Below, piece after piece: positions 35,703 through 44,429 of a stretch of 64,000 nucleotides of DNA. Both the position numbers and the translations under genes were made by a program. Source of the DNA: Candidatus Bathyarchaeia archaeon (lineage in GTDB: Archaea > Thermoproteota > Bathyarchaeia > Bathyarchaeales > DTEX01). The notes under the pieces were generated by a model, which was not told the origin of the DNA, ran no database searches, and was given only the letters and a program-made list of their open reading frames with translations. The stretch covers positions 1-64,000 of the forward strand of contig JAWBXB010000009.1 of the NCBI GenBank assembly GCA_038868075.1, read 5' to 3'. Each line of letters opens with the position of its first letter. The first letter of the stretch is position 1.

Positions 35703-36566
35703 CTATATTATTCCATCCTCAGCTAAAATCTTAAATTCTTCAAAGGAGATTTTTTTACCACTCTTAAGCTTTTCCAAAGCCTCTTTCTTAATTTTTTCCT
35801 TAAGAGCGGATGTAACTTCAATCTTCTTCCGTTCTTCCTCCTCTTTAATGGATTTTCTTATAGCCGAAGCTCGACTTACCAATTCTATATATTTTAAGCG
35901 AAGGGATGATGCCTCATTCTTATTCTTTACATATTTTCCATTTATCTCGTTCATTTTAGCCCTTAATTCATCTATTTTCTTAAAACATTCAATCATTTTC
36001 TCATGAAAAATTCGGCTTTCTTCAGCTGTCTTAACAATTTTATCCCTACAAATGGCAATCTTATTTTTAATCTCTTTTAAGCGTCCCTCCAGCATAGAAA
36101 CTTCATTCTTCATAGCTTCCAGCTTTCGGTAGAAGGATAGCTGTTCCTCCAATATTTTAACTTGCTCAATAATCTTTTTCTCCTCATTAATTGTTAATGG
36201 TGTTGTTTGAATTTTCCAATCTAGATCTGCGATCTCTTTCTCTAAGCTTTCCCTGCTCCTAGAGGGCTTAAACCTCAAATGTTCTCTGATTTTCTGTCTT
36301 AACTCTTTCAGAGAGTTAAGATTCTCCTCATAGTCCCGTTTAAGCTCCATCAATGTAGCCTTCAGATTCTTAACATCCTCATTTAAAGATTCCCGCTTAT
36401 TTTTAAGGCCAGTAGCCTCAAGTCTCATCTCGCTTATTCTACTGCTTATTTCATTCCTCTCTTTAAGGAGATTCCGAGATTCCACATTTAACTTATTTAT
36501 CTCATCTTTTAAGTTAGCAATTTCTTGCTCTAGACTGGCGAGATCACTTTTTAATCTTTCACTCAT
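35703..36566 (-). CDS. coiled-coil protein, 287 aa
   Basis: Almost the whole protein is a Lys/Glu-rich heptad coiled coil, with a break at about 95-125 and a conserved-looking C-terminal segment KLKSGKKISFEEFKILAEDG. The family is widespread in archaea as a phosphoserine-phosphatase-like or SMC-like helix protein without enzymatic motifs. It may organise chromatin or membranes. There is no membrane segment. Confidence 0.75.
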   Translation of the reverse strand: MSERLKSDLASLEQEIANLKDEINKLNVESRNLLKERNEISSRISEMRLEATGLKNKRESLNEDVKNLKATLMELKRDYEENLNSLKELRQKIREHLRFKPSRSRESLEKEIADLDWKIQTTPLTINEEKKIIEQVKILEEQLSFYRKLEAMKNEVSMLEGRLKEIKNKIAICRDKIVKTAEESRIFHEKMIECFKKIDELRAKMNEINGKYVKNKNEASSLRLKYIELVSRASAIRKSIKEEEERKKIEVTSALKEKIKKEALEKLKSGKKISFEEFKILAEDGII

Positions 36567-36626
36567 TTTACTTCACTATTAGACTAAAGATTCGGTAACA
36601 ATTAATTTTACCATATAAAAAGTTTT

Positions 36627-36659
36627 ATATATTTGGATGGATTATCCATCCAAATATAT
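36627..36659. promoter_or_regulatory. 33-base palindrome over the transporter promoter
   Basis: ATATATTTGGATGGAT (36627-36642) and ATCCATCCAAATATAT (36644-36659) are perfect 16-base arms around one T. The left arm covers the TATA box and the right arm reaches the ATG at 36658, so a repressor here would block transcription. Confidence 0.6.
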
Positions 36660-37236
36660 GGTGATTATTAGACCGCCTTTAACAAAGATCTTAAGCCTGG
36701 TAACTCTAATGGTAGCGATGAATTTGGCATCAAATTATGTTATGATCGGGATTCCTAATATCAAAATTATGGATCTATTGGTCTTCATAAGTGGATATTT
36801 GATGGGTGCCCTTCCAGGGATAATGGTTGGTGTTTTAACGTGGGTTGTCTATGGAACTATAAATCCATATGGATTTCATCCAGTAATTTTTGTCGCCACA
36901 TGTTTGGGTGAAGGATTTTATGGGTTTATAGGTTGGTTCTCAAGGAGGGTTGGGTCGGGTTCAGATATATTTCTAGCAAGCATAAGCAAAAGGCAATTGT
37001 TATGGTTAAATTTTAAGTTTGGTGTTATTGGTTTTCTCGCAACCTTTGTTTACGATTTATTTACAAATATAGTGTCTGCCGTAATATTTGGTCTCCCCCC
37101 AATAATGGGAGTAATAACTGGCGCATATTTTTCAATAGTCCATGAAGTATCAAACTTCTTTTTCTTCTTCTTTGGCTGTAGTATCATAGTCAAAGTAATC
37201 AAGAAATTAATTTATGTGGGAGGTGAGGAAAAATGA
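36637..37236 (+). CDS. ECF-type transporter S-like membrane component
   Basis: The 199-residue protein has about six membrane helices and no enzymatic motif. It resembles S components of energy-coupling-factor transporters. It overlaps by four bases a DUF4430 lipid/membrane-anchored binding protein; DUF4430 is the C-terminal fold of transcobalamin-like proteins, so cobalamin is the best guess for substrate. The listed ATG (36637) lies inside the palindrome; the ATG at 36658 is a better start for a leaderless message. Confidence 0.65.
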   Translation: MDYPSKYMVIIRPPLTKILSLVTLMVAMNLASNYVMIGIPNIKIMDLLVFISGYLMGALPGIMVGVLTWVVYGTINPYGFHPVIFVATCLGEGFYGFIGWFSRRVGSGSDIFLASISKRQLLWLNFKFGVIGFLATFVYDLFTNIVSAVIFGLPPIMGVITGAYFSIVHEVSNFFFFFFGCSIIVKVIKKLIYVGGEEK

Positions 37237-37724
37237 TTCATAAAAAGAATATATGGGTATGGATCTCGCTCGGTCTTTTATGTCTCCTAATAGTATCCTT
37301 GTATATGGCTGCAACCTATTATAGTGAGGGCGAGCGATATAAGCGCCTTTATGAGCAATATAAAAGTCTCTACGAGAAAATAGTGGAAGAATACGAGAAT
37401 ATTATGGCGCGAATGATAAAAGTTAATGTTTTGATCGATTATGGAAATGGGACCTCAGAGTATCATAATGAAATCCTAGTTCAGAGGGATTCTACGCTCT
37501 TCGAGGTGATGAAGAGGATAGCCAAAATAGACTATATAACTAGTGAGTACGGTGTGTTTATAACGCATATAAACGGTGTAGGGGGAGAGACAGGCAAATA
37601 TTGGCTATGGTATTTTCTAAATGTTACTTCAGGAGAATGGGAAATGCTTTGGGAATCATGCGACAAACATATTATGCAGGATGGAGAAACCGTGGCATGG
37701 AATTATACAGCGTCCTGGGGATAG
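37233..37724 (+). CDS. membrane-anchored DUF4430 protein
   Basis: An N-terminal membrane helix (about 8-28) is followed by a short coiled coil (35-60) and a DUF4430 domain with VLIDYGNGTSEYHNEILVQR, THINGVGGETGKYWLWYFL and GETVAWNYTASWG. In human transcobalamin this fold holds the vitamin. The protein would face outside the cell and pass its ligand to the adjacent S component. The four-base overlap shows co-translation. B12 use in the cell is supported by the class II RNR gene. Confidence 0.75.
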   Translation: MIHKKNIWVWISLGLLCLLIVSLYMAATYYSEGERYKRLYEQYKSLYEKIVEEYENIMARMIKVNVLIDYGNGTSEYHNEILVQRDSTLFEVMKRIAKIDYITSEYGVFITHINGVGGETGKYWLWYFLNVTSGEWEMLWESCDKHIMQDGETVAWNYTASWG

Positions 37725-37782
37725 AGTAAATTCTAAGTCATCAGAATATCAAGTAGATTAATGAAGACAAAAATAAGATTTA

Positions 37783-38763
37783 CTAGGGATATTTAGAAGT
37801 CGTTAGATCCGAGATGTCAACGCTGTTATCGTATATACGGCTTAACAAGAATAGGACCGTAATTAAATTCTGCGTTCTTTCCATAGGTAACGTATCAGAT
37901 AGAGATTCAATTTTACGACTTAATTCTTTAATTAATGGTTCTTTATCTCTTATAGATTCCGCTAGGGAGATATTACGTGACAAGAAAGATGTGACGGCGT
38001 TTTCATAAGCTTCGTGTATGATTTTGTAGAGATCATATAATGCTTTTGAGATTTCACTACTTAGCTCTAAGCCTTCAAATTTAATAGCATACTCAGCTAT
38101 TTGCAATGATAAGTCCGCGATCGTCTCGATTAAACTTGCTACTAACCTATAATCTAAGCAATCTATTGGATGTATGTCTAGCTTCTCACTTAAACCAGGG
38201 TTCTGTATTATCGTCCTTAAAACCCTAACTAGCAAAAAGTAAAGTCTATCAACCTCGTTGTCTCTAGCGATAACATTCTTTGCTAATTGGACATCCCTAT
38301 CTAATAATGCTGTAACAGCATCCCTATACATACTTGAGGTAATTAAGTGCTCACGGCGCAGGATTTTTTCTGGAGAGAGAGCTGAAGGCTCAAGCAAGCA
38401 CTGCATAACTATTTTGCCATAGTTCTCTTCAATTATCTCTAAGCCTACAAGGCGGGATAGCGCCCTCTTAATAATGTCTCTCTGCTCTGGAGTAATTCGA
38501 TCTTTAGTCTCAACACTTATAATATCATAACCTAAAAGATACTTACTAATAATCTCACGGTTAAGGAAGGGGCTTGGCTTAATAACAACCGCTTTAGGCG
38601 CTGGTTCAACTTGATATTTTGGATCAATTATAAGTTTTCCATCAGGCGTTATTAAGCTCGCAACAACCGACCCGCGGCTTATACCATTACTTATAGCCCA
38701 TTCTTTAGGTAATGTTACAAAGAAAGTTCCGCCCCTCGTCATTTGCACTTTTCGAAGCTCCAT
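37783..38763 (-). CDS. SpoVT/AbrB-PhoU fusion regulator
   Basis: Residues 1-50 (from MELRKVQMTRGGTFFVTLPK) are an AbrB/SpoVT DNA-binding domain. The rest is PhoU-like helices (two copies of the three-helix bundle, about 120-330). Archaea use such fusions as phosphate-uptake regulators. No pst genes are adjacent. ATG at 38763 is chosen; an upstream TTG at 38796 would add 11 hydrophobic residues, which is less likely. Divergent from DP1. Confidence 0.85.
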   Translation of the reverse strand: MELRKVQMTRGGTFFVTLPKEWAISNGISRGSVVASLITPDGKLIIDPKYQVEPAPKAVVIKPSPFLNREIISKYLLGYDIISVETKDRITPEQRDIIKRALSRLVGLEIIEENYGKIVMQCLLEPSALSPEKILRREHLITSSMYRDAVTALLDRDVQLAKNVIARDNEVDRLYFLLVRVLRTIIQNPGLSEKLDIHPIDCLDYRLVASLIETIADLSLQIAEYAIKFEGLELSSEISKALYDLYKIIHEAYENAVTSFLSRNISLAESIRDKEPLIKELSRKIESLSDTLPMERTQNLITVLFLLSRIYDNSVDISDLTTSKYP

Positions 38764-38877
38764 TATTATCCCAATAATAAATCTTTTCACTAACAATAGA
38801 GATTATATAGATGGAGGTATAAAAAGTATGTTAAATTTTGAGTTAATACTTAAAAATATATGTTATTAGTAGTTAAC

Positions 38878-38955
38878 AATAGTAGTTGATAAAATAGTAT
38901 TTCTTCTAGAAGACATGAACCTTTATATATTTACGCATGTTAAGAACTACTATTA
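38878..38955. promoter_or_regulatory. separated inverted repeat in the PhoU/DP1 divergent region
   Basis: AATAGTAGTT (38878-38887) and AACTACTATT (38946-38955) are exact inverse copies 58 bases apart, with further AGTAGTT copies upstream. They flank the DP1 promoter and could hold a looping regulator, perhaps the AbrB-PhoU protein. Confidence 0.35.
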
Positions 38956-38992
38956 ATCTACTACCTATATTTGTTTTGTGAGATAAGAGAAA

Positions 38993-40519
38993 ATGCTGGA
39001 GCTTAATGAAAATATTAGGAAGGCTGTTTCATTAATAATTGAATCCGGATATCAAATCGATAGAGAAGCCTTTGAGCTCCTAAAGAAAATCTCCCAGAAG
39101 ATTGATCTAGATTTTATTGTCAAAAGTATTATTGATGAGGTCAATTCTCTTCCGGAAAAACCTCTCCTGATAACTCGTGAAATCCTAGAAGGCAAGATTA
39201 AGGAAAAGAATATTCTTGAGGAAGCCATCACCGCGCCTGCTGTAACTGGGAAGGGAAGTTTCCAGCAGTATGCTAAAAATATCGAGTCTGATCTAAAAGT
39301 GATAAGTGATCCAACTAATAAAATAAGTGCAACCGGATCATTGGAAGATTGTATAGAATATTTTAGGAGCCGCTTTAGAAAAATAAGTAGAATAATTAGA
39401 AGCCGTGTAGATTCCAAGGATGCTGGCAGTATAGAGGATGCATTAAAGACTCCAGAAAACTCTCGAATAAAAATTATTTGTATGATAACTGAGAAGCGCG
39501 AAACTAAACGTGGAATATTCTTTAAGGTTGAAGATTTAGAGAATCAAGCAGTCGTATTTGTACCAATAGAAAATCATAGCGCATATTCAAAAGCTCAAAG
39601 GATCCTTTTAGATCAAGTTATCTGTGTAAATGCTTTACATGGAAAAAATGATCTGTTTATAGCGGAAGACCTGATTTTCCCAGATGTTCCATTAAAGAAA
39701 CCTAATAAATCATCTGTGCCAGTATGCGCTGTTCTTTTATCAGATCTACACGTTGGGAGTAAAATGTTCATGGAGAAAGAATTTAGGCGATTTATAAGAT
39801 GGTTAAAGGGGGAGATTGGTGGAAATAGCCTTAGGGAGATAGCAAGCCGCACTAAATATTTGATAATAGCTGGAGATATCGTTGACGGTGTAGGAATCTA
39901 TCCTAAGCAATTCGAGGAGTTGGAGATAAAGGATCTCTATAGGCAATATGAGAAAGCTGCTAGAATAATTGAGGAAATTCCAGAATATATTGAAATAGTT
40001 GTTATACCAGGCAATCATGATGCCACCAGAAGAGCGCTTCCTCAACCAGCCATACTGCGGGAATATGCTGAACCATTATATGATCTTGGAAGAATAAAAT
40101 TTCTAGGAGACCCATCAGTCATAAGCTTGCATGGCATAAGCATTCTCATATCTCATGGACGAAGTTTAGACGATGTGATCTCATCGATCCCAAATATGAG
40201 CTTTCAAGAGCCAGATGAAGCCATGAAAATTCTACTGCAATGCAGACATTTAGCTCCAGTTTATGGAATGAAAACCCTAATAGCTTCCGAAGCTGTTGAT
40301 CATCTAGTTATAGAACATGTGCCTGACATATTCCATGCAGGGCATGTGCATATGATGAAATACAGTATTTATCGAAATATACTTGTAGTTAATTCAGGCG
40401 CATGGCAGGAGCAGACTGAGTATCAAAAGGAGATGGGGCATATACCTAATCCAGGTATAGTCCCGATAGTGAACCTTCAGACTCTGGAAGTTACTCCAAT
40501 AAACTTCACTTCAATCTAA
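38993..40519 (+). CDS. polB: DNA polymerase D small subunit, DP1 (3'-5' exonuclease)
   Basis: DP1 is the proofreading nuclease of archaeal PolD. After a helical N-terminal domain and an OB domain comes the phosphoesterase core with the metal-binding motifs LLSDLHVGSKMF, IAGDIVDGVGIYP, VVIPGNHDATRRALPQ, ILISHGRSLDD and FHAGHVHMMKY, all intact. Length is 508, a little shorter than euryarchaeal DP1. It sits 3.6 kb from oriC, next to orc1 on the opposite strand. Its partner DP2 is at 45.9 kb. Confidence 0.93.
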   Translation: MLELNENIRKAVSLIIESGYQIDREAFELLKKISQKIDLDFIVKSIIDEVNSLPEKPLLITREILEGKIKEKNILEEAITAPAVTGKGSFQQYAKNIESDLKVISDPTNKISATGSLEDCIEYFRSRFRKISRIIRSRVDSKDAGSIEDALKTPENSRIKIICMITEKRETKRGIFFKVEDLENQAVVFVPIENHSAYSKAQRILLDQVICVNALHGKNDLFIAEDLIFPDVPLKKPNKSSVPVCAVLLSDLHVGSKMFMEKEFRRFIRWLKGEIGGNSLREIASRTKYLIIAGDIVDGVGIYPKQFEELEIKDLYRQYEKAARIIEEIPEYIEIVVIPGNHDATRRALPQPAILREYAEPLYDLGRIKFLGDPSVISLHGISILISHGRSLDDVISSIPNMSFQEPDEAMKILLQCRHLAPVYGMKTLIASEAVDHLVIEHVPDIFHAGHVHMMKYSIYRNILVVNSGAWQEQTEYQKEMGHIPNPGIVPIVNLQTLEVTPINFTSI

Positions 40520-40528
40520 TATAGCAAG

Positions 40529-41776
40529 TTATTTAGATGAAGAAGAAAATATGTATTTAGGTTTATAATTCATTATGCTTCTGAATCTCTCGTCTTCAGA
40601 GAGAACTTCATCGATGACCTTTCGTGAAACCCCAAGACTTATCTTTTTTGTTCGTCCATATCGTCCGAGACTCACTACACGTGAGTTTAAGAGACCCATA
40701 ACATCTAACTCATTTATTAGTCCACTCACTCTTCTCTGTGTTAATGGGCTTATACCTAATTGTTCACAGAGTTCTGAGTAAAGATTGTATATATCGCCAG
40801 TTACTGAGCGATTTGAATCAAACTTACTGAGGAAATATACGCTTAAAAGAACAATTTTCGAGTGAGTTGGTAGACTTTTTATGCTTTCATAAACTTGATC
40901 ATGTTCGATTCTCTCTTGAGCATCACGCACATGGATCTCTGTAATTTTCTTGTCGCCTCTCCGCTCAGCTATTTCACCAGCAACCCTCAAAAGATCAAGA
41001 GCCCTCCTTGCATCACCATGCTCAGCGGCCGCTAGGGCAGCGCAAAGTTTAAGAGCCCCCTCAGTTAACACACCGTCATAAAATGCGATTTTAGATCTCT
41101 CCACGAGAATATCTTGAAGTTCGTCAGCATTATAGGGTTTAAAAACAATCTCTTCTTCGCTTAATGTGCTTAGCACTCTTGGATCAAGAAACTCCTTAAA
41201 TTTTAAGTCATTAGATATTCCTATAATTGACACTTTACTATTATTTAAGCTTTCATTTATTCTGGTGAGTTCATATAATAGCGTGTCGCCGCGAACTTTA
41301 ACGAGTGCGTCAATTTCATCTAATGCAACAAGAAAAATTATGCCCTGAGACTCTAAATTTTTCCTAAATCTATCAAAGATTTCGCCAACAGCTAAACCTG
41401 TGAAGGGAACTTTAATATCAATACTTGAGCATAAAGTAGCAAGAACCCTATACTCCGTTCCAGCCAACCTACAATTTACAAAGCAGACTTTGAGGGGGGA
41501 ACTTATTTCCTTAGCTTTTTGAGCGATCTTATTTAGTACAAATTTAACAACAGCTGTTTTTCCAGTACCAGTTTTACCATAAATTAAAACATTAGAGCAG
41601 GGTGAGCCCCTTAAGGCTGGAGCAGTTATTTCACCCAAGCGAAGAATTTCCTCTTTTCTATGTGGGAGATTATCAGGAACATAATCATGCCTTAAAACTT
41701 CTCTATTCCTAAAAATTCTTGATCCCTTAAGAAACTGTGCAAATACTTTATCTAAGATGTTCTCCTGTTCTTCCAT
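40529..41776 (-). CDS. cdc6: replication initiator Orc1/Cdc6
   Basis: AAA+ domain with Walker A YGKTGTGKTAVVKF (67-74 core) and Walker B VALDEIDALV, sensor I GISNDL and sensor II HGDARRALDLLR. A C-terminal winged helix (about 300-410) binds origin repeats. It is transcribed away from an adjacent region with four ORB-like elements, which makes that region the likely origin. Tail-to-tail with DP1. Confidence 0.94.
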   Translation of the reverse strand: MEEQENILDKVFAQFLKGSRIFRNREVLRHDYVPDNLPHRKEEILRLGEITAPALRGSPCSNVLIYGKTGTGKTAVVKFVLNKIAQKAKEISSPLKVCFVNCRLAGTEYRVLATLCSSIDIKVPFTGLAVGEIFDRFRKNLESQGIIFLVALDEIDALVKVRGDTLLYELTRINESLNNSKVSIIGISNDLKFKEFLDPRVLSTLSEEEIVFKPYNADELQDILVERSKIAFYDGVLTEGALKLCAALAAAEHGDARRALDLLRVAGEIAERRGDKKITEIHVRDAQERIEHDQVYESIKSLPTHSKIVLLSVYFLSKFDSNRSVTGDIYNLYSELCEQLGISPLTQRRVSGLINELDVMGLLNSRVVSLGRYGRTKKISLGVSRKVIDEVLSEDERFRSIMNYKPKYIFSSSSK

Positions 41777-41895
41777 AATTAGGCACCCAGCGATTTACTA
41801 GGAAGATTAGTAAAGAATTTTCTTTTTTACAATTAAGGACTGTCATACAAAAAAATAGACAAAGAACATAAAATGTTAAAGAAAAGGAGGCTCCC

Positions 41896-41915
41896 ACCCC
41901 TATATTTCTACTGGA
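41896..41915 (-). promoter_or_regulatory. ORB-like element 1
   Basis: On the minus strand it reads TCCAGTAGAAATATAGGGGT, which has the TCCAGT-GAAA core and the G-string of archaeal origin recognition boxes. It differs from element 3 at one base. Confidence 0.7.
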
Positions 41916-41962
41916 AAGCCCCTAACTATTGTTTAAATTTCTTTTTGTTAAAAGAAAAGCAG

Positions 41963-41982
41963 CCCCCATTTAATGTTCTGGA
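41963..41982 (-). promoter_or_regulatory. ORB-like element 2 (degenerate)
   Basis: Reads TCCAGAACATTAAATGGGGG on the minus strand; the TCCAG core and G-string are kept while the centre differs. Confidence 0.5.
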
Positions 41983-42117
41983 AAATCATATTTAATTCCA
42001 TTCATACAATTTTTTATACAATCTTTTCATAGAAATTAAGGTTATTGGATAGTTTTTTAATTTGGAATATGATTTTTCCTCTTTTACAATTTATTTTTTT
42101 ACATTTCTCTTTTTCTC

Positions 42118-42137
42118 TCCAGTAGAAATGTAGGGGT
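42118..42137 (+). promoter_or_regulatory. ORB-like element 3
   Basis: TCCAGTAGAAATGTAGGGGT lies on the plus strand, inverted relative to element 1, on the other side of the AT-rich core. Confidence 0.7.
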
Positions 42138-42292
42138 CCGTGTGATTGTTTTGGAGCATAGATAACAATCTGATGGAGAAAGAAATAATTAACAGATTGT
42201 TAAGTGCCTGTTAAATAATGTCCTATTAAACAAAATTTTCGCTCATCTTTCACTATAATAGTCTAAAAATTCTTTTTCTTAGTAAAAAAGCC

Positions 42293-42312
42293 ACCCCTCC
42301 ATTTCCTTTGAA
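42293..42312 (-). promoter_or_regulatory. ORB-like element 4 (degenerate)
   Basis: Reads TTCAAAGGAAATGGAGGGGT on the minus strand; the GGAAA and G-string parts match, the first half is weaker. Confidence 0.45.
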
Positions 42313-42533
42313 GAAAGAGAATCTTTTCAATTTTTATTTTATTTTGAACAGATACGTTGAATGTTAAGTTTGTTAACTGAAAAATTTGCAAATTTTTCTT
42401 TTTTCTAAATAAGAGGCTTTTTTTTTCTTTTTAGACTTCATATGTTAACCAAATAATTTATAACTTGTGAAGTGATAATTGTTAATAGCATAGCGGAAAA
42501 TCATTGGTGATCATCCTATTGCCAGTAAGGAAG

Positions 42534-42932
42534 ATGAAAGTGGAGGTTTATGATGAATCTGGAAATCGTTACATAATAAGCTTTGAGGGTAGAGTTACTA
42601 GGGAAAAAGCCTTGAAGATACTTGATATGGTTGAATTACTTGGCGGTATGCCTATAGCAGAGCCGCTTGAATATTCACAGGATCTCTCAAAGATTGAGAA
42701 GGTTCTTTCAATTGTTAAGAGAAGGTTCCCAGTAACCTGGTTTTCAGCTAAGGAAGTTCAAGAGACATATGAGAGAGAAATTAATGAACCAATTAGCTTA
42801 AGCGCGATCTCAACCTATCTTTCAAGACTTTCCGAGAGAGGAGTGTTAATAAAAACTAAAAGTGGAAATCGCGTATCTTTTAGGCTTGTTACGCGGGAAT
42901 TGAGGGAAGTCATGAAATCTCTTAAGGATTAG
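42534..42932 (+). CDS. winged-helix protein beside oriC
   Basis: About 132 residues from ATG at 42534 (an upstream frame start at 42504 adds ten residues; GTAAGGAAG precedes the ATG). An N-terminal beta-rich part (KVEVYDESGNRYIISFEG) is followed by a winged-helix domain (WFSAKEVQETYEREINEPIS, ISTYLSRLSERGVLIKTKSG). It directly adjoins the right side of the origin. It might be a replication-linked factor or a plain transcription regulator; adjacency is the only evidence. Confidence 0.65.
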   Translation: MKVEVYDESGNRYIISFEGRVTREKALKILDMVELLGGMPIAEPLEYSQDLSKIEKVLSIVKRRFPVTWFSAKEVQETYEREINEPISLSAISTYLSRLSERGVLIKTKSGNRVSFRLVTRELREVMKSLKD

Positions 42933-43644
42933 GCTTTAGACTCTTTAAAATTTCCTCCATTTCCTTATTAAGTCGGTAGACGAAGGGCGTCCTGTCTTCT
43001 CTTCTCTCCACAAAACCACGCGTATAGAGACTTTTCATTAAACGGGCTGTGTGCTCCCTTGTTAATTTAATTCTATCCTTTATTTCAGATACCGTTTTCT
43101 CTCCCTCTTTTGCCAGAATCTCTAAAACCTTTAGCTCCGTTTCGGTAAGTGAGACTAAAGTTGCACTTTCCCCTATTAGCGTAGATGACTTAATTTCACC
43201 CTCCTCCTTTTTAACTTCTTTCTTATGCTCCATCTCTTTTTCTCTGATAGTCTTCTCAATCTCACCTATTTTCTCTAGAATCTCATTATACTTGGTAATT
43301 AAATCATCAACCCTATTTTTTAAATTTGTAAACTCGGCGGAAGAGACTTCCCTATAGCTACTTAAATTCTCTAGTTTGCCCTTAATATCCAGAATAGCAG
43401 AGTTTATCTCCTCGATCTCTTTCGTCCTTTTAAGAGAGAGATCCTCATAGTTTTTGGCTATCTCTTGGATCCTTTCTTCCTGTCGCTGAATATCTTTGTT
43501 AAAGCTGAAGATAATATCATCAAGAATCTTCTTCGCCCGCTCATATTCTAGGGCTATATCTTTTAGCCGCCTAAGATAAATAAGCAAAAACAGGGAAGTA
43601 ACGCTGAAAAGGATAGCGTAAAGGATCATTATGAAAATCTCCAT
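42922..43644 (-). CDS. membrane-anchored coiled-coil winged-helix regulator
   Basis: One N-terminal membrane helix (about 3-22) is followed by a long coiled coil (25-150, ERAKKILDDIIFSFNKDIQR) and a C-terminal MarR-like winged helix (TETELKVLEILAKEGEKTVS, HTARLMKSLYTRGFVERRED). This is a one-piece membrane-tethered DNA-binding protein. It overlaps the end of the origin-side winged-helix gene by 11 bases. Its own start codon lies inside the palindrome cluster TGATATCA/TGTGATATCACA, which suggests autoregulation. Confidence 0.75.
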   Translation of the reverse strand: MEIFIMILYAILFSVTSLFLLIYLRRLKDIALEYERAKKILDDIIFSFNKDIQRQEERIQEIAKNYEDLSLKRTKEIEEINSAILDIKGKLENLSSYREVSSAEFTNLKNRVDDLITKYNEILEKIGEIEKTIREKEMEHKKEVKKEEGEIKSSTLIGESATLVSLTETELKVLEILAKEGEKTVSEIKDRIKLTREHTARLMKSLYTRGFVERREDRTPFVYRLNKEMEEILKSLKPNP

Positions 43645-43678
43645 GATATCACCCTTGTGATATCACATATCACGTGAT
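43644..43678. promoter_or_regulatory. three palindromic operator-like sites
   Basis: TGATATCA (43644-43651), TGTGATATCACA (43656-43667) and ATCACGTGAT (43669-43678) follow one another just before the gene at 43644. The TGTGA-TCACA pattern resembles CRP/FNR-type half-sites. Confidence 0.6.
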
Positions 43679-43824
43679 CTATAAGCATCACACCTTCATC
43701 ACATTATAATCACAGCATCGCTTAAAAAATTTATGTCTTATCAAAGTGCATATTGGAGATTTAAAGGTCCTTTTTTCCTTCCCAGGAATTAGATATTTTG
43801 GAAGCCTTTAATCGCGTGATTTTG

Positions 43825-43868
43825 TGATATCATATTATTAGACAAATTGTGATTTTGTGATATCACAA
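43825..43868. promoter_or_regulatory. two further TGTGATATCACA-type palindromes
   Basis: TGATATCA at 43825-43832 and TTGTGATATCACAA at 43855-43868. The second, a perfect 14-base palindrome, overlaps the stop codon of the gene at 43863. Confidence 0.55.
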
Positions 43869-44384
43869 CTTACCGGACATGGCTCTTGGCCTAGAGAGGG
43901 AAGATAGGGCTTTTTCTATCTCATTTTGCAATATTTGTATTACTTTTATTTGTTCCTCGCTTATCTGTCCTTTTTCCCATAAATCCCGGTACTTTTCACT
44001 ATAAGCACGTATCTTATTTGAAATTTCAATGTACGGATTTAGACGTGAATCCTCAAAAATGCCTAAATAACCTAGAAGAAGTATCGTATAAATAGACCTA
44101 ATAATATTTCTTCTTGCTTGCGCTAACGTCCTATTGAATGAGCCGCGACTCACACCGGATTTTATGAGTCTTAGCTTTGCTTTATCCTCATAAACTATTT
44201 TTTTATCACTTATTTTTTCGGCTAAAATGTCTATTAGGAATGTTTCTGCCTGTACTTTGGTTAAATTACTATTTTTTAGTAGTATTTTGAAAATTGGATC
44301 TTTATTCAGGTTTATTAGCCAATTTTGGACAAGTTCCTTTATAGTTGAATCTTTCAATATGATCGCCCTCTTTATTGGATACAT
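43863..44384 (-). CDS. unknown HTH-like protein, 173 aa
   Basis: I do not recognise the family by name. The protein is helical; the segment SGVSRGSFNRTLAQARRNII (about 95-115) reads like a helix-turn-helix followed by a hydrophobic helix YTILLLGYLGI. The C-terminus is charged and helical. The gene is flanked on both sides by TGTGA-type palindromes (43825-43868 and the half-site cluster 44430-44490), so it seems to share a regulator with the membrane-anchored protein. Confidence 0.6.
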   Translation of the reverse strand: MYPIKRAIILKDSTIKELVQNWLINLNKDPIFKILLKNSNLTKVQAETFLIDILAEKISDKKIVYEDKAKLRLIKSGVSRGSFNRTLAQARRNIIRSIYTILLLGYLGIFEDSRLNPYIEISNKIRAYSEKYRDLWEKGQISEEQIKVIQILQNEIEKALSSLSRPRAMSGKL

Positions 44385-44429
44385 TTCTGTATACGATCAT
44401 TTTTAATCTTTTTACGAATCAACATAATA

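Larger units (their letters stand above)
41777..42503. other. probable chromosomal replication origin (oriC)
   Basis: This 727-base non-coding region lies upstream of orc1. It has four ORB-like elements with G-tracts (41896-41915, 41963-41982, 42118-42137, 42293-42312) and a strongly AT-rich core between 41985 and 42115, a candidate unwinding element. A further inverted repeat, AACAATCTG (42164-42172) with CAGATTGTT (42193-42201), lies in the right half. Origin next to an Orc1 gene with ORBs in inverted orientation around an AT-rich core is the standard archaeal plan. Confidence 0.8.

Noticed and set aside
43863-44384. Toxin-antitoxin interpretation of the two genes among the palindromes
   Set aside because: Sizes, membrane helix and lack of toxin motifs do not fit; the pair is not overlapping or co-directed in the usual way.
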